A stretch of 64,000 nucleotides of DNA from Chondrilla cf. caribensis (Eukaryota; Porifera; Demospongiae; Chondrillida; Chondrillidae). Location of the stretch: NCBI GenBank assembly GCA_964020155.1, contig OZ026546.1, positions 5,205,400 to 5,269,399 of the forward strand, given 5' to 3'. Shown in pieces: positions 35,789-50,300 of the stretch (its first letter is position 1; every line of letters begins with the position of its first letter). The notes under the pieces are model-generated. The model saw only the letters and a program-made list of their open reading frames with translations. It made no database searches and was not told the DNA's origin. The position numbers and the translations under genes were made by a program.

Positions 35789-35836
35789 CCCATCATCATC
35801 TTCTAGCTGCTCCACTGTTTCGTATGTACCAACAGG
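35789..35836 (-). CDS. Candidate 48-nt tail exon PVGTYETVEQLEDDDG
   Basis: Same splice sites, length and phase as 15320-15367. GTYETVEQLEDDDG is identical. Confidence 0.5.
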
Positions 35837-36007
35837 CTGCACATATGGAAGGGAACCAACAAGACATGTTATTCATACCATCACAATGTTTACATAGTGT
35901 TTGTGAGTATACATGTTGTGTGACCAGTTGTTAACATTGTATGCTGCCATATAAGGACACACACAACAATGCACAGTGAGAGGCACTCTTCCCACACACA
36001 AACACAC

Positions 36008-36067
36008 CTTTTGATTATTTCCTATTTGATCCTTGTTTTCCTCCCCATCATTAACAAATTGGATATG
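36008..36067 (-). CDS. Candidate 60-nt tail exon HIQFVNDGEENKDQ...
   Basis: Same splice sites, length and phase as 15548-15607; ends NNQK before a GTGTGT donor. Confidence 0.4.
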
Positions 36068-36634
36068 CTGTTCATATGAAGGAAGACAGAGGTTTCAATA
36101 GGTATTATAATATTCTTTGCATGTTTACATGTACCACACACATGTATGTCGGTACACGAGCATCAAGTTAGGTGGACACAAGCAAACCAGAAGAACATCA
36201 GTAATATGATCTGAAATGACCACCTCAAGGTTTCCTTTGACATGAAGGTAACACTCCTTTCCCTTGTTTACATTCTGATACTCCACCTCCTCCCTAGGGT
36301 GAGGGGACTTCATTAGCCTGTGTTAGTGGAGAGAATTGATGGTCACCAGCAATACAGACATGAATGGTGTAAAACACATACGTACTGTGTGGAGTTGTAT
36401 TTGGGAGACTTATCTACGGAAAGAGTCAAAACAATATGTGACAAATTTGACAAAACAAATATAGTATTTACAGTATGCTCAGTTAAACATAAAAAGGAGA
36501 AAGTCATAAAACAACAAAGTTCATGAGTGCATAGTCCATATTTGATATGGAATACGTCAAGTGGTCATTCAGGTAATGCTACATTTACAGACGGCAATAT
36601 TGATCAACACATACGTATGTGCATGTATTCTGAC

Positions 36635-39600
36635 CTTTCCTGAAACAGCCACAACACCAGAATACTTCACAGTAGCCTACAAGTACACAGGAAATATAAA
36701 GGGTTCGATATGATCAAGATAAACACAATCACACGATACTCACTACTGTACACCATGCATCACTGAGCATAGGAAACTAGAAGACATAAAACTGTACAAG
36801 TGCCTCACTTTTATTTCTAAAGCAGCAAAAAATGGTAATGAGAACACCCAGGGGGTAGATCACTGGTATGAGCAGTACCAGGACTGCTAGAGCAGCCAGG
36901 GGAGCTGATGAAGTGCCACCTGGAAAAGTGTCTATTTCAGACAAGACCAAGAATGAGGTTTTCAACTTTGGTTGTATTGGATCAAACATAATACAAACAT
37001 CCTACCAGCAATACTGTAACTATGTACAAATAGAGAATGGGCATGCCAAAATTTACAGGCAAGGGGAAGAGGGAAGATTAATGAATGTATTATTCCAAGT
37101 TCAAAGGTAGATGCTGTGGACACCCTCATGTAGTGTACAATAACAAAACTTGAAGCCATGTACGTATGTACAGGAAGGAATTTTGGTGGAATTTGTAGTG
37201 ATGTAGTCCGAATTTTGTTGACAGGAGGGATTGAAAAGTAGGTGCTCTTTTAACGGATCGTGTGTGAACCACAGGTAACCTTTGTCCAGCTTTGGCATTT
37301 CAATATATAACAGGTTATTTTATATACATTCCAATTATTATTTAACAGTGGGTTTTGTGTGTTTTGTTATGCATTTCTATCAGCTGCTTCACACATTTAC
37401 AGTAAACAAGCACAAATCCAGGTAGGGTCCCAAATTAGTTGACCCTACCCAGGTAGAGTGAACTAATAATTATTAGTGACCCTCACATACCCATAAAACA
37501 AACAATTGAGCTTATTGGTAACATCTCAGGACATTGTGAAGACGTGAGTCTGAGTTGCCGATACAGTGGTCAATTGTTGACACGTCCATAATTAGATATC
37601 AGCTGGAATGAAGCCAAATTATAAGTCAACATGTCATTGGCTTCCTCGTTTTGAGCCAGTTTAAACCAGCAATGAGATTCATCACTCAAGAATTGCCAAA
37701 CACAAGCAATGTTTATTGCTTCTATCTGATATTGTGATAAAACAGCTGCAAATCTGGATAACAGTTGAATAGTAATTGGACAGTATATGAAATAACCTGT
37801 TATATGCTGCGATGGTGCCCCGTTACCATTGGTGGGACGACTTACCGCTTTCAAAAAAAACAAAAAATGACCTAAATCCAACAATATTGGCGGCCACCGC
37901 AATTGAGAACATGGGCGACCTCAATCGGACTCCCCTAACAAATGGAAACAATTACCTCGCTAACGCTCGGTAATTACAGTAAAATGAATACTACAATATA
38001 GTACGTACTACAGATTTATGTATAGAGTTGGCAATAATATTATAATTGTAAGCCTTGTCTCTGAGGTACTCAACATGATGTTGAAGTCCTCATCATTCCT
38101 CTAAATGTCTTCACCCACTATTAAATCCTCAACTTAATTGTATCACAATAGTCTAATGGGCACCTCAATTACATGTACATATTATTATACACACTTGATC
38201 TCACCCATTGTTCTAGCTGTGGTTGTATTCATAATAGCTCTGCACCCTCCACTGTTGAGAGTCACAGTAAACACATACTCAGTACTTGCATTGAGACCAA
38301 TGATAGTACATGGACTGGTTGTACATTCAGCACAACCTGGTGATGGTGGAGTACACCTAACTAAAGCGGTGATGTCAGCAGGTTCGCTTGGCTGGTCCCA
38401 CTGTAGAGTAACTGTATCACATGACTCTACAGTTGCAACTATATTAGTAGGTGCAGGTAGGTCTACAGAAAATGCAGAAATACACATCATGTTGAGCAGC
38501 TAATGACAAGTTTACTATAATCAATGTTCATGAAATCTTCGAACACATACGGACCCTGTACTTGTCTTGACTGAACGTGAATATGATACTCGGCATAATA
38601 ATTGTTATGTTATGTTATGTTATGTTATTGTTATGTTCAAAATAGTTGTCTGTTGACACACTTGATCTCACCTCTTGTTCCAATCCCTGTTGTATTCATG
38701 GAAGTTCCACACATTACACTATTGAGAGTCACAGTAAACTCATACTCAGTACTTGGATTGAGACCAATGATAGTACATGGACTGGTTGTACATCCAGCAC
38801 AACCTGGTGATGGTGGAGTACAATTAACTGAAGTGGTGATGTTATTAGGTCTACTTGGTTGGTCCCACTGTAGAGTAACAGTATCACATGACTCTGCTCT
38901 TGCCATTACATTAGCAGGTGCCCGGAGTCCTACAGATAGTGGAAGTCATGACAACACACTTAGCAAGTAATTAAATTTAATTTGGAAACATACATACAGT
39001 GCATGTTAACACCACAAGTTTCTTAATTTGTAAAATGTAATACCCAACAGTAAATGCTGAGGATCATTAGTAGCACAGTGAATCATGCAATACAAAACAG
39101 AGTTAGAATTTATCAAGTCTGTCCCATCATCCTCATGTCATGTTCGAGAACACAAATAATGAAACAGTAAAATGGAGGCACATGATTTGAACAAGGCCAG
39201 ATCAGCAGATGAAGGATTGATATGCACTGATGATTATTTGGCAACCTACATACCACTGAATGTAGGACATACAGATACTAACTGTAATTACACAATTTAC
39301 ATAAACTGCTGCCAACCTATTATGATAGGCTATTATGATATTTTCATGAATACCTACATACTTTGGACTCGCCTTGAGGTCTTCAATGTCAGCAGACTTA
39401 AATACGAAATGATTATCATTGGTCTAGTAAGTTACACCAAATCTGAAGTTTTAGAATTGACGAACTTTTATAGATAATTATAAGTGCTAATTTAATGTGA
39501 TTGGATAACAAAACAGGCAACATATTATATGAAAAGAATACAGGTGGGGTGAGTGAGTTAAAACTTAGTTTAGCCTGCAGTCATCATAATATCACATCAT

Positions 39601-40323
39601 ATATTAAATGCTAATGTAGGCAAACTGAGGTAGGCCCTAGATGCTGGACCAGTTAGAACTAGGAGGATGGCCGGGGTCTACTCTTATCCTTCACCTGTAC
39701 AAACCCCTGTACATGTACAAAATTTAATTTAGTCTGTTAATACATGTAGTTAAACTATTATACTAGTATAACAACCTACATCCATTATCAGGATAAGAGG
39801 TAGTCCTTAACTGACACAAATCTCGCATAACCACTCACCTACTGATATACTAGCCATTCCCCGAACATTACTATTATTCGCGTTAACACACTGAATAGTT
39901 CCTCCATTGTCTGATCTACTGAATCCAGAGATAGTGATACTAGACATTTTAGTCTGAGTAGTATCTCCCATATCTGTAGACGTCATCCTGGCATGGCGTA
40001 TAGCTTCAGTTCGTGCCAAGAAAGGTCCCGGACTAATCCCCTTCAATCCACTCGTAGTCCATTCAATTGGTTCACCGGGTGCATTACAATCAAAGGTCTG
40101 TCTACTACCACAATCCACTGAGACGTTGCCATTTGGTGTCAGTGTACCTACGAGAAGGAACAGCAGATTGGCCGATGCAGATAATTGATGAATAGTCGTA
40201 TACTAGATAAATCTCTATAGCGTGAAAGGCTTACTTAATAAAAACTAATCTTAAAGGCTTACCTTGCGCAACATTTAACACTACAATTAGAATAAAGAAT
40301 ATTTTCGAAGACGAGACTGCCAT
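36635..40323 (-). CDS. Gene G: Ig-FN3-FN3 single-pass receptor, second tail type (3' end unresolved)
   Basis: Minus-strand exons: 40263-40323 (signal peptide MAVSSSKIFFILIVVLNVAQ), 39839-40147 (Ig-like, 309 nt, IEWT and DNGGTIQC), 38672-38929 and 38205-38462 (two cysteine-rich FN3 domains, 258 nt each), 36809-36919 (stalk and membrane segment, APLAALAVLVLLIPVIYPLG) and 36635-36676 (42-nt exon; SYCEVFWCCGCFRK in phase 1). All listed joins are phase 1. Block-2 counterpart of gene D, with one more FN3 and no visible 13-residue linker exon. Candidate tail exons follow at 36008-36067, 35789-35836 and 35579-35626. A linker exon within 36920-38204 could have been missed. It converges on gene E. Confidence 0.78.
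37160..38200 (-). other. Intron of gene G with unrecognised ORF and repeat end
   Basis: A minus-strand open frame covers 37570-37902 (contains IEAINIACVWQFLSDESHCW). I do not recognise it, and it has no ATG at its upstream end. At 37888-37985 lies the inverted partner of the repeat at 3955-4050. The ORF may belong to that element. Confidence 0.35.
38604..38637. repeat. (ATGTT)n tract
   Basis: About five TGTTA/ATGTT units beside an FN3 exon of gene G. Confidence 0.85.
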
Positions 40324-40362
40324 CGTGCGTACGTATGAAGCACGTAGGTACTAGGCATGAAG

Positions 40363-40380
40363 ACCGTTAATTTCCGTAAA
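40363..40380 (-). promoter_or_regulatory. Shared upstream element of gene G
   Basis: On the minus strand TTTACGGAAATTAACGGTCT, one A/T change from the other copies, about 40-55 bases before the ATG. Confidence 0.45.
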
Positions 40381-41169
40381 TTATCCCTCAAGGTAACACG
40401 TGGTCGAATCAGACCACTCGCTGAATTGTTACGACCCGGGGAGTACTAGCCCACTACGCATGAGCTGTATTTTCCAGTCTTCATACTTGTGAATATTTAA
40501 AAGGTCATTTCCAGTTCACAGTGTCTGTATGCCCATAAACTTATCTTCCTTTATCACTAAAATGTGTCATGTACCAGCATGGAGTTTTCAGCATAAATCT
40601 CACCCATGGGCACAAAATATGTTATTTTTTTAGATATATGTACAGTATTACAAGGCATTCAATTTGTAAAGAAATGTCTTCGGAATACTAAGCATATGAA
40701 GAGCAGAAGAAGTGCGGATTCAGTGTACCTACTGAGTTTGAATTTGATTGTATTGTATGTTTGTGTCTGGTATACACATGAGGTTGTGTTATGCATGAGT
40801 ACAACAGGAACTAAGAGGTGAGATCTAAATTCTGACGGACATCATTGTGTATGTGATAATTATTTTTAGCAGCTTGTTCCAAACAATCATCTGTCTGCAG
40901 GTCCAAGATATATAGCTACCTCCATTAATATTAAACAACTAAACATTAAGTAAATGGTTCTAGTCATATGAGGCCTGTAGGAGGTAATTATGTGTTTACT
41001 GACTGGAGTGAGCACTTACCCAAGGGCAACGTCGGTAAACATGTCGTACCCGACAGAGGCTCTGTATTGACTAGTTTTATCACAGAAAATAAGTGTCCAA
41101 AAAATAAAGTATGTTGAATTTGAATTTGCTTCTTCGCAGGAGAAGAAGAGTATAAATACCCGGCCTTAC

Positions 41170-42540
41170 AGGATTATCCATTACAAAAAATATCTATAAA
41201 CTTTATAATGGAACTATTTGGAAACTAAAGCCATAAATATGCAGGCACTTTCAAATTCATCAAGGGGTCTGGTCTGCTAGACCACCATTCCATAGACATA
41301 ATTATACTTAGTCTACACATAGATCTTAGTAAGTAGTACACATCTTACATACGAAATGTACACATCTTACATACTGTAAATGTGTAACATAAGCAGACAA
41401 AACCAACAGGAATGTGCTGTATAAAGCAGGTGAGTACAGAACTATCCAGAATACTACACAAACACACCCCATCCTCATTTCCTTGATACTGTACAGCTTC
41501 ATTAGTGATGACATCCTGTACACACATACAATGGAATTAATTAAACGATTATAATATGTCTCTACTATACATATATATCGATCATTGTGTGTGCGTGCAC
41601 ACCAGTGTGTGTAGGGTAGTTAATTACATATTACATATACGCATGCACCCAAGTTTCATTTTGTTGCTCAACAGTTTTCAAGGTAACGATACACTCCATG
41701 TGCAAAAGGAGATACAATACTTTATTAATACATAGTAAAGATTATGCAAGTATGCAAGCTATTATACACATACAAATCTTACACAATTTACTACATACTG
41801 TGTGAGGTGCTATGTTCCCCACACAAACATACCTTATCCTTACTTCTCGTTGGATCCTTAATCTCATCCCCATTGGCAAAAACCTGGTGTGCATACAAAT
41901 GAATGCAGGTTCCAACTGATGCAAACTCTCCATTAGCCATATAGCAAGGACACATGTTGTGTAAACCACAATCCATATAATATAGACACACACATATATA
42001 TGCATCCATGTCATGCATATGACCACCCTCGGAGTAATACTTTTATACATAAAGTGATAACACACTTTTCCCTTGTTTATACATTCTGATGCTCCTCCTC
42101 CTCCCTAGGGTGAGGGGACTTCATTAATAGATTGTCACCAGCAATACAAACACTGACAGTGTGAAACATTTCACATACACTCTGTGGAATTGCATTCTGA
42201 CCTTTCCTACAACAACCACAACACAAGCCACAAGTATGTGTGTGGGTGTGTGTGACTCTTTTAGGGTTTCCCAGCTGTTTACTGTTCAATTTTTCAATTG
42301 CTGTGTACTTCCTTTTCATGTGTTATTTTTACCATTAGTTTGTACAGTATAATGAATGTTTGGTGTAGACTGTCAAGGGCATTTTGAAATTCACTTTCAG
42401 TCTGAAATATTGTATTCTTATTATGATGTTAGTGGGGTATTATATGTAAGTACTGGTTACCCTGTATACTATCGTGTACAATACTCATCACTGTATATTA
42501 TTCCTTGCCAGTGATTCTTGCACTGTGTGTTTATGTATAT
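41170..42540 (-). pseudogene. Fourth copy of the minus-strand 3' region
   Basis: Holds mini-exons at 41468-41515 (DVITNEAVQYQGNEDG) and 41833-41883 (VFANGDEIKDPTRSKDK), the conserved ANEVPSP-stop segment near 42095-42125, and a cysteine segment near 42200-42235 (TCGLCCGCCRK). Near 42250-42530 the sequence is an inverted match to 20030-20350. No signal, Ig, FN3 or membrane exon accompanies them, so it is a fragment of a receptor gene. Confidence 0.5.
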
Positions 42541-42559
42541 ATTATGTGTGTGTTTATAT

Positions 42560-43455
42560 TTATGTTTGTGAAAAATAATCATAGTACATGAAATTGTAGA
42601 CATCTGTAGTAATTCGATGTACATAATTTTTAGCATAAAGATGCAGCAAATATTCCATTCAGCAGAGTTGTAAAAAGGAGAATCAATCCAATTCACACAA
42701 TTCATTCACAAAATTATTCAATCATACAATTCAAACTAAGTGGATACACTGAACTCAAAGCACTTCCTCTGCACTTCATAATAGGTAAAATCAAAGACCT
42801 TTCTTTTTTAAATTGAATGTCTTGTACACATGCTATTATGTATGTATATCCAAAAATTTGTACCCATAGGTTGGATTGTATGCTAAGATTCCTTGCTTGC
42901 AGCACATTTTAGTGATGAAGGAAGTGCATGAGTGTTCAAATAGTATAAATTGAAAGTTACCTCCTAATTTTTTCAGATTGACTGGAAAATATCCCCCATA
43001 GTGGTGTTGGGCTATATAGGTCGTAGGAAGAGGTAAAAGGGTCTTTCCCTATAATGTTACTTGAATCAAACATAATAACAATATAAATAAATAAATAGTA
43101 ATAATAATAAACGGACTAATCAAAGTTTCAGATTAAGGGGACATGCCCCACTGATACAATCTTGTTAATGGCAGTCAGAATCTTGACTGGATATGCAATT
43201 GTTGATTGTGTTCCTCTCAGATGTATTGTAGTTCTGATCTTAACCATTTATTTAATTTAAAGTCGAATTGCTTGACTGTACATCTGGTCTCTTTTCTCAG
43301 TAATCATAGCGGCGCTAATCTTTTCAATGTAATGTCTGCTGTTTTTCCCATTCCATCAGTGGTGGCATGTTCTACCTCTCGGATAAGATACATACATATG
43401 CCACCAGAATTCCATAATAAGGCACAGTTGTTTTTGAAAGTGGACATTCTCTAAG
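42560..43455 (+). other. Third partial copy of the block start, before the satellite
   Basis: Sequence near 42545-42615 and 43270-43380 matches 470-660 of block 1 and 24180-24420 of block 2 (CTGCTTTTTCCCATTC region). The middle (42620-43230) has no match in the window and no supported gene. Confidence 0.5.
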
Positions 43456-46400
43456 CAAAAAAATGTCAAATTGCTCAGGTGATCACCACAAGGCATATTA
43501 GACTTATATACATACAAAAGTACATACATTTTATTATATGTGGCATAAGGGCACTGGGGAGAATGTTTGGTCGACATCAAAACGCATCTTTATTGTCATC
43601 AGAAGGACCGCAATAGGTCAAGGAGTGTGTCTGTGCATTCGTATTTGACCTATGATGCATCACGGGCACACAGGAGAGGCCGTGGTGACAAGCCAAAAAA
43701 AATGACATTTTTTGCTTGTCACCACGAGGCTTATAGAGCACTCAGGACAATCTCAATTCTTCACAAATTGTGTCGGTGAGTTTAGCACGGACACTGGCTA
43801 GCCCTTGGTGACCAGCAAAGAAATGTCCAATTGCTCAGGTGATCACCACAAGGCATATTACATTTATATACATACAATAGTACACACATTTTATTATATG
43901 TGGCATATTGGCACTTGGGAGAATTTTTGATTGACATCAAAATGCATCTTTTTGTTATCAGAAGGACCGTACTAGGTCCAGGAGTGTGTCTGTGCATTCG
44001 TATTTGACCTATGATGCATCACGTGCACACAGGAGAGGCCGTGGTGACAAGCCAAAAAATGACATTTTTTTGCTTGTCATCACGAGGCTTATAGCGCACT
44101 CAGGACAATCTCAATTCTTCACAAATTGTGTTGGTGAGTTTAGCACGGACACTGGCTAGCCCTTGGTGACCAGCAAAGAAATGTCCAATTGCTCAGGTGA
44201 TCACCACAAGGCATATTACACTTATATACATACAAAATTACATACATTATATTATATGTGGTATATGGGCAGTGGGGAGAATGTTTGATTGACATCAAAA
44301 TGCATCTTTTTGTTATCAGAAGGACCGTACTAGGTCAAGGAGTGTGTCTGTGCATTCGTATTTGACTTATGATGCACCACGTGCACACAGGAGAGGCCGT
44401 GGTGACAAGCCAAAAAATGACATTTTTTCGCTTGTCACCACGAGGCTTATAGTGAACTCAGGACAATCTCAATTCTTCACAAATTGTGTTGGTGAGTTTA
44501 GCACGGACACTGGCTAGCCCTTGGTGACCAGCAAAGAATTGTCCAATTGCTCAGGTGATCACCACAAGGCATATTACACTTATATACATACAAAATTACA
44601 TACATTATATTATATGTGGTATATGGGCAGTGGGGAGAATGTTTGATTGACATCAAAATGCATCTTTTTGTTATCAGAAGGACCGTACTAGGTCAAGGAG
44701 TGTGTCTGTGCATTCGTATTTGACCTATGATGCATCACCTGCACACAGGAGAGGCCGTGGTGACAAGGCAAAAAATGACATTTTTTCGCTTGTCACCACG
44801 AGGCTTATAGTGCACTCAGGACAATCTCAATTCTTCACAAATTGTGTTGGTGAGTTTAGCACGGACACTGGCTAGCCCTTGGTGACCAGCAAAGAAATGT
44901 CAAATTGCTCAGGTGATCACCACAAGGCATATTACACTTATATACATACAAAAGTACACACATTTTATTATATGTGGCATATTGGCACTTGGGAGAATTT
45001 TTGATTGACATCAAAATGCATCTTTTTGTTATCAGAAGGACCGTACTAGGTCAAGGAGTGTGTCTGTGCATTCGTAATTGACCTATGATGCATCACGTGC
45101 ACACAGGAGAGGCCGTGGTGACAAGCCAAAAAAATGACATTTTCTGCTTGTCACCACGAGGCTTATAGCGCACTCAGGACAATCTCAACTCTTCACAAAT
45201 TGTGTTGGTGAGTTTAGCACGGACACTGGCTAGCCCTTGGTGACCAGCAAAGAAATGTCCAATTGCTCAGGTGATCACCACAAGGCATATTACACTTATA
45301 TACATACAAAAGTACATACATTATATTATATGTGGTATATGGGCAGTGGGGAGAATGTTTGGTCGACATCAAAATGCATCTATTTGTTATCAGAAGGACC
45401 GTACTAGGTCGAGGAGTGTGTCTGGGTATTCGTGATTGACCTATGATGCATCACGTGCACACAGGAGAGGCCGTGGTGACAAGCCTAAAAATGACATTTT
45501 TTGCTTGTCACCACGAGGCTTATAGCGCACTCAGGACAATCTCAATTCTTCACAAATTGTGTCAGTGAGTTTAGCACAGACACTGGCTAGCCCTTGATGA
45601 CCAGCAAAGAAATGTCCAATTGTTCAGGTGATCACCACAAAGCATATTACACTTATATACATACAAAAGTACATACATTTTATTATATGTAGCATATGGG
45701 CACTGGGGAGAATGTTTGGTCGACATCAAAACGCATCTTTATTGTCATCAGAAGGACCGCAATAGGTCAAGGAGTGTGTCTGTGCATTCGTATTTGACCT
45801 ATGATGCATCACGTGCACACAGGAGAGGCTGTGGTGACAAGCCAAAAAATGACATTTTTTTGCTTGTCACCACGGTGCTTATAGCGCACTCAGGACAATC
45901 TCAATTCTTCACAAATTGTGTTGGTGAGTTTAGCACGGACACTGGCTAGCCCTTGGTGACCAGCAAAGAAATGTCCAATTGCTCAGGTGATCACCACAAG
46001 GCATATTACACTTATATACATACAAAAGTACATACATTTTATTATATGTGGCATATGGGTATTGGGGAGAATGTTTGGTCGACATCAAAATGCATCTTTT
46101 TGTTATCAGAAGGACCGTACTAGGTCAAGGAGTGTGTCTGGGTATTCGTAATTGACCTATGATGCATCACGTGCACACAGGAGAGGCCGTGGTGACAAGC
46201 CAAAAAAATGACATTTTTTCGCTTGTCACCACGAGGCTTATAGCGCACTCAGGACAATCTCAATTCTTCACAAATTGTGTTGGTGAGTTTAGCACGGACA
46301 CTGGCTAGCCCTTGGTGACCAGCAAAGAATTGTCCAATTGCTCAGGTGATCACCACAAAGCATATTACACTTATATACATACAAAAGTACATACATTTTA

Positions 46401-47265
46401 TTATATGTAGCATATGGGCACTGGGGAGAATGTTTGGTCGACATCAAAACGCATCTTTATTGTCATCAGAAGGACCGCAATAGGTCAAGGAGTGTGTCTG
46501 TGCATTCGTATTTGACCTATGATGCATCACGTGCACACAGGAGAGGCCGTGGTGACAAGCCAAAAAATGACATTTTTTTGCTTGTCACCACGGTGCTTAT
46601 AACGCACTCAGGACAATCTCAATTCTTCACAAATTGTGTTGGTGAGTTTAGCACGGACACTGGCTAGCCCTTGGTGACCAGCAAAGAAATGTCCAACTGC
46701 TCAGGTGATCACCACAAGGCATATTACACTTATATACATACAAAAGTACATACATTTTATTATATGTGGCATATGGGTATTGGGGAGAAGTTTTGGTCGA
46801 CATCAAAATGCATCTTTTTTGTTATCACAAGGACCGCACAGGGTCTAGGAGTGTATCTTTGCATTCGTATTTGACCTATGATGCATCACGGGCACACAGG
46901 AGAGGCCGTGGTGACAAGCCAAAAAAATGACATTTTTTGCTTGTCACCACGAGGCTTATAGCGCACTCAGGACAATCTCAATTCTTACAAAATTGTGTTG
47001 GTGAGTTTAGCACGGACACTGGCTAGCCCTTGGTGACCAGCATAAAAGTGTCCAATTGCTCAGGTGATCACCACAAGGCATATTACACTTATATACATAC
47101 AAAAGTACATACATTTTATTATATGTGGTATATGGACACTGGGGAGAATGTTTGGTCGACATCAAAATGCATCTTTTTTGTTATCACAAGGACCGTACTA
47201 GGTCAAGGAGTGTGTCTGTGCATTCGTATTTGACCTATGATGCATCACGTGCACACAGGAGAGGC

Positions 47266-47310
47266 CGTGGTGACAAGCCAAAAAATGACATTTTTTGGCT
47301 TGTCACCACG
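47266..47310. repeat. Perfect 22+1+22 inverted repeat inside a satellite unit (example)
   Basis: 47266-47287 (CGTGGTGACAAGCC, six A, TG) and 47289-47310 are exact reverse complements around a single A. The same structure, often with one or two changes or one missing base at the tip, occurs once in every unit of the array. Confidence 0.95.
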
Positions 47311-50300
47311 AGGCTTATAGCACACTCAGGTCATTATCAACTCTTACAAAATTGTGTTGGTACGTTTAGAACGGACACTGGCTAGCCTTTGGTGACCAGC
47401 AAAAAAATGTCCAACTGCTCAGGTGATCACCACAAGGCATATTACACTTATATACATACATTTTATTATATGTGGCATATGGGTATTGGGGAGAAGTTTT
47501 GGTCGACATCAAAATGCATCTTTTTTGTTATCACAAGGACCATACTAGGTCAAGGAGTGTGTCTGTGCATTCGTAATTGACCTATGATGCATCACGTGCA
47601 CACAGGAGAGGCTGTGGTGACAAGCCAAAAAAATGACATTTTTTTGCTTGTCACCACGAGGCTTATAGTGCACTCAGGACAATCTCAATTCTTCCTAAAT
47701 TGAGTGGTGAGTTTAGCACGGACACTGGCTAGCCCTTGGTGACCAGCAAAAAAATGTCCAACTGCTCAGGTGATCACCACAAGGCATATTACACTTATAT
47801 ACATACAAAATTACATACATTTTATTATATGTGGCATATGGGTATTGGGGAGAAGTTTTGGTCGACATCAAAATGCATCTTTTTTGTTATCACAAGGACC
47901 GCACAGGATCTAGGAGTGTATCTTTGCATTCGTATTTGACCTATGATGCATCACGGGCACACAGGAGAGGCCGTGGTGACAAGCCAAAAAAATGACATTT
48001 TTTGCTTGTCACCACGAGGCTTATAGCGCACTCAGGACAATCTCAATTCTTACAAAATTGTGTTGGTGAGTTTAGCACGGACACTGGCTAGCCCTTGGTG
48101 ACCAGCATAAAAGTGTCCAATTGCTCAGGTGATCACCACAAGGCATATTACACTTATATACATACAAAATTACATACATTTTATTATATGTGGTATATGG
48201 GCAGTGGGGAGAATGTTTGGTCGACATCAAAATGCATCTTTTTTGTTATCACAAGGACCGTACTAGGTCAAGGAGTGTGTCTGTGCATTCGTATTCGACC
48301 TATGATGCATCACGGGCACACAGGAGAGGCCGTGTGACAAGCCAAAAAAATGACATTTTTTGCTTGCCACCACGAGGCTTATAGCGCACTCAGGACAATC
48401 TCCATTCTTCCAAAATTGTGTTGGAGAGTTTAGCACGGACACTGGCTAGCCCTTGGTGACCAGCATAAAAGTGTCCAATTGCTCAGGTGATCACCACAAG
48501 GCATATTACACTTATATACATACAAAAGTACATACATTTTATTATATGTGGCATATGGGTATTGGGGAGAAGTTTTGGTCGACATCAAAATGCATCTTTT
48601 TTGTTATCACAAGGACCGTACTAGGTCAAGGAGTGTGTCTGTGCATTCGTATTTGACCTATGATGCATCACGTGCACACAGGAGAGGCCGTGGTGACAAG
48701 CCAAAAAAATGACATTTTTTGGCTTGTCACCACGAGGATTATAGCACACTCAGGTCATTATCAATTCTTACAAAATTGTGTTGGTGAGTTTAGAACGGAC
48801 ACTGGCTAGCCTTTGGTGACCAGCAAAGAAATGTCCAACTGCTCAGGTGATCACCACAAGGCATATTACACTTATATACATACAAAATTACATACATTTT
48901 ATTATATGTGGTATATGGACACTGGGGAGAATGTTTGGTCGACATCAAAATGCATCTTTTTTGTTATCACAAGGACCGCACAGGGTCTAGGAGTGTATCT
49001 TTGCATTCGTATTTGACCTATGATGCATCACGGGCACACAGGAGAGGCCGTGGTGACAAGCCAAAAAAATGACATTTTTTGCTTGTCACCACGAGGCTTA
49101 TAGCGCACTCAGGACAATCTCAATTCTTACAAAATTGTGTTGGTGAGTTTAGCACGGACACTGGCTAGCCCTTGGTGACCAGCATAAAAGTGTCCAATTG
49201 CTCAGGTGATCACCACAAGGCATATTACACTTATATACATACAAAATTACATACATTTTATTATATGTGGTATATGGGCAGTGGGGAGAATGTTTGGTCG
49301 ACATCAAAGTGCATCTTTTTTGTTATCACAAGGACCGTACTAGGTCAAGGAGTGTGTCTGTGCATTCGTATTCGACCTATGATGCATCACGGGCACACAG
49401 GAGAGGCCGTGGTGACAAGCCAAAAAAATGACATTTTTTGCTTGTCACCACGAGGCTTATAGCGCACTCAGGACAATCTCAATTCTTCACAAATTGTGTT
49501 GGTGAGTTTAGTACGGACACTGGCTAGCCCTTGATGACCAGCATAAAAGTGTCCAATTGCTCAGGTGATCACCACAAGGCATATTACACTTATATACATA
49601 CAAAAGTACATACATTTTATTATATGTGGTATATGGACACTGGGGAGAATGTTTGGTCGACATCAAAATGCACCTTTTTTGTTATCACAAGGACCGTACT
49701 AGGTCAATGAGTGTGTCTGTGCATTCGTATTCGACCTATGATGCATCACGTGCACACAGGAGAGGCCGTGGTGACAGGCCAAAAAAATGACATTTTTTGC
49801 TTGTCACCACGAGGCTTATAGCGCACTCAGGACAATCTCAATTCTTCACAAATTGTGTTGGTGAGTTTAGTACGGACACTGGCTAGCCTTTGGTGACCAG
49901 CAAAGAAATGTCCAACTGCTCAGGTGATCACCACAAGGCATATTACACTTATATACATACAAAATTACATACATTTTATTATATGTGGCATATGGGTATT
50001 GGGGAGAAGTTTTGGTCGACATCAAAATGCATCTTTTTTGTTATCACAAGGACCGCACAGGGTCTAGGAGTGTATCTTTGCATTCGTATTTGACCTATGA
50101 TGCATCACGGGCACACAGGAGAGGCCGTGGTGACAAGCCAAAAAAATGACATTTTTTGCTTGTCACCACGAGGCTTATAGCGCACTCAGGACAATCTCAA
50201 TTCTTACAAAATTGTGTTGGTGAGTTTAGCACGGACACTGGCTAGCCCTTGGTGACCAGCATAAAAGTGTCCAATTGCTCAGGTGATCACCACAAGGCAT

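Larger units (their letters stand above)
23880..41150. repeat. Segmental duplication, block 2 (partner 1-19300)
   Basis: Second copy of the convergent receptor pair (gene E plus, gene G minus). It lacks the hAT-like and TIR elements in the intron between Ig and FN3 exons, and lacks the Penelope fragment between the pair. It carries its own insertion near 24680-25165 and two additional FN3 exons in the plus-strand gene. Confidence 0.85.
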
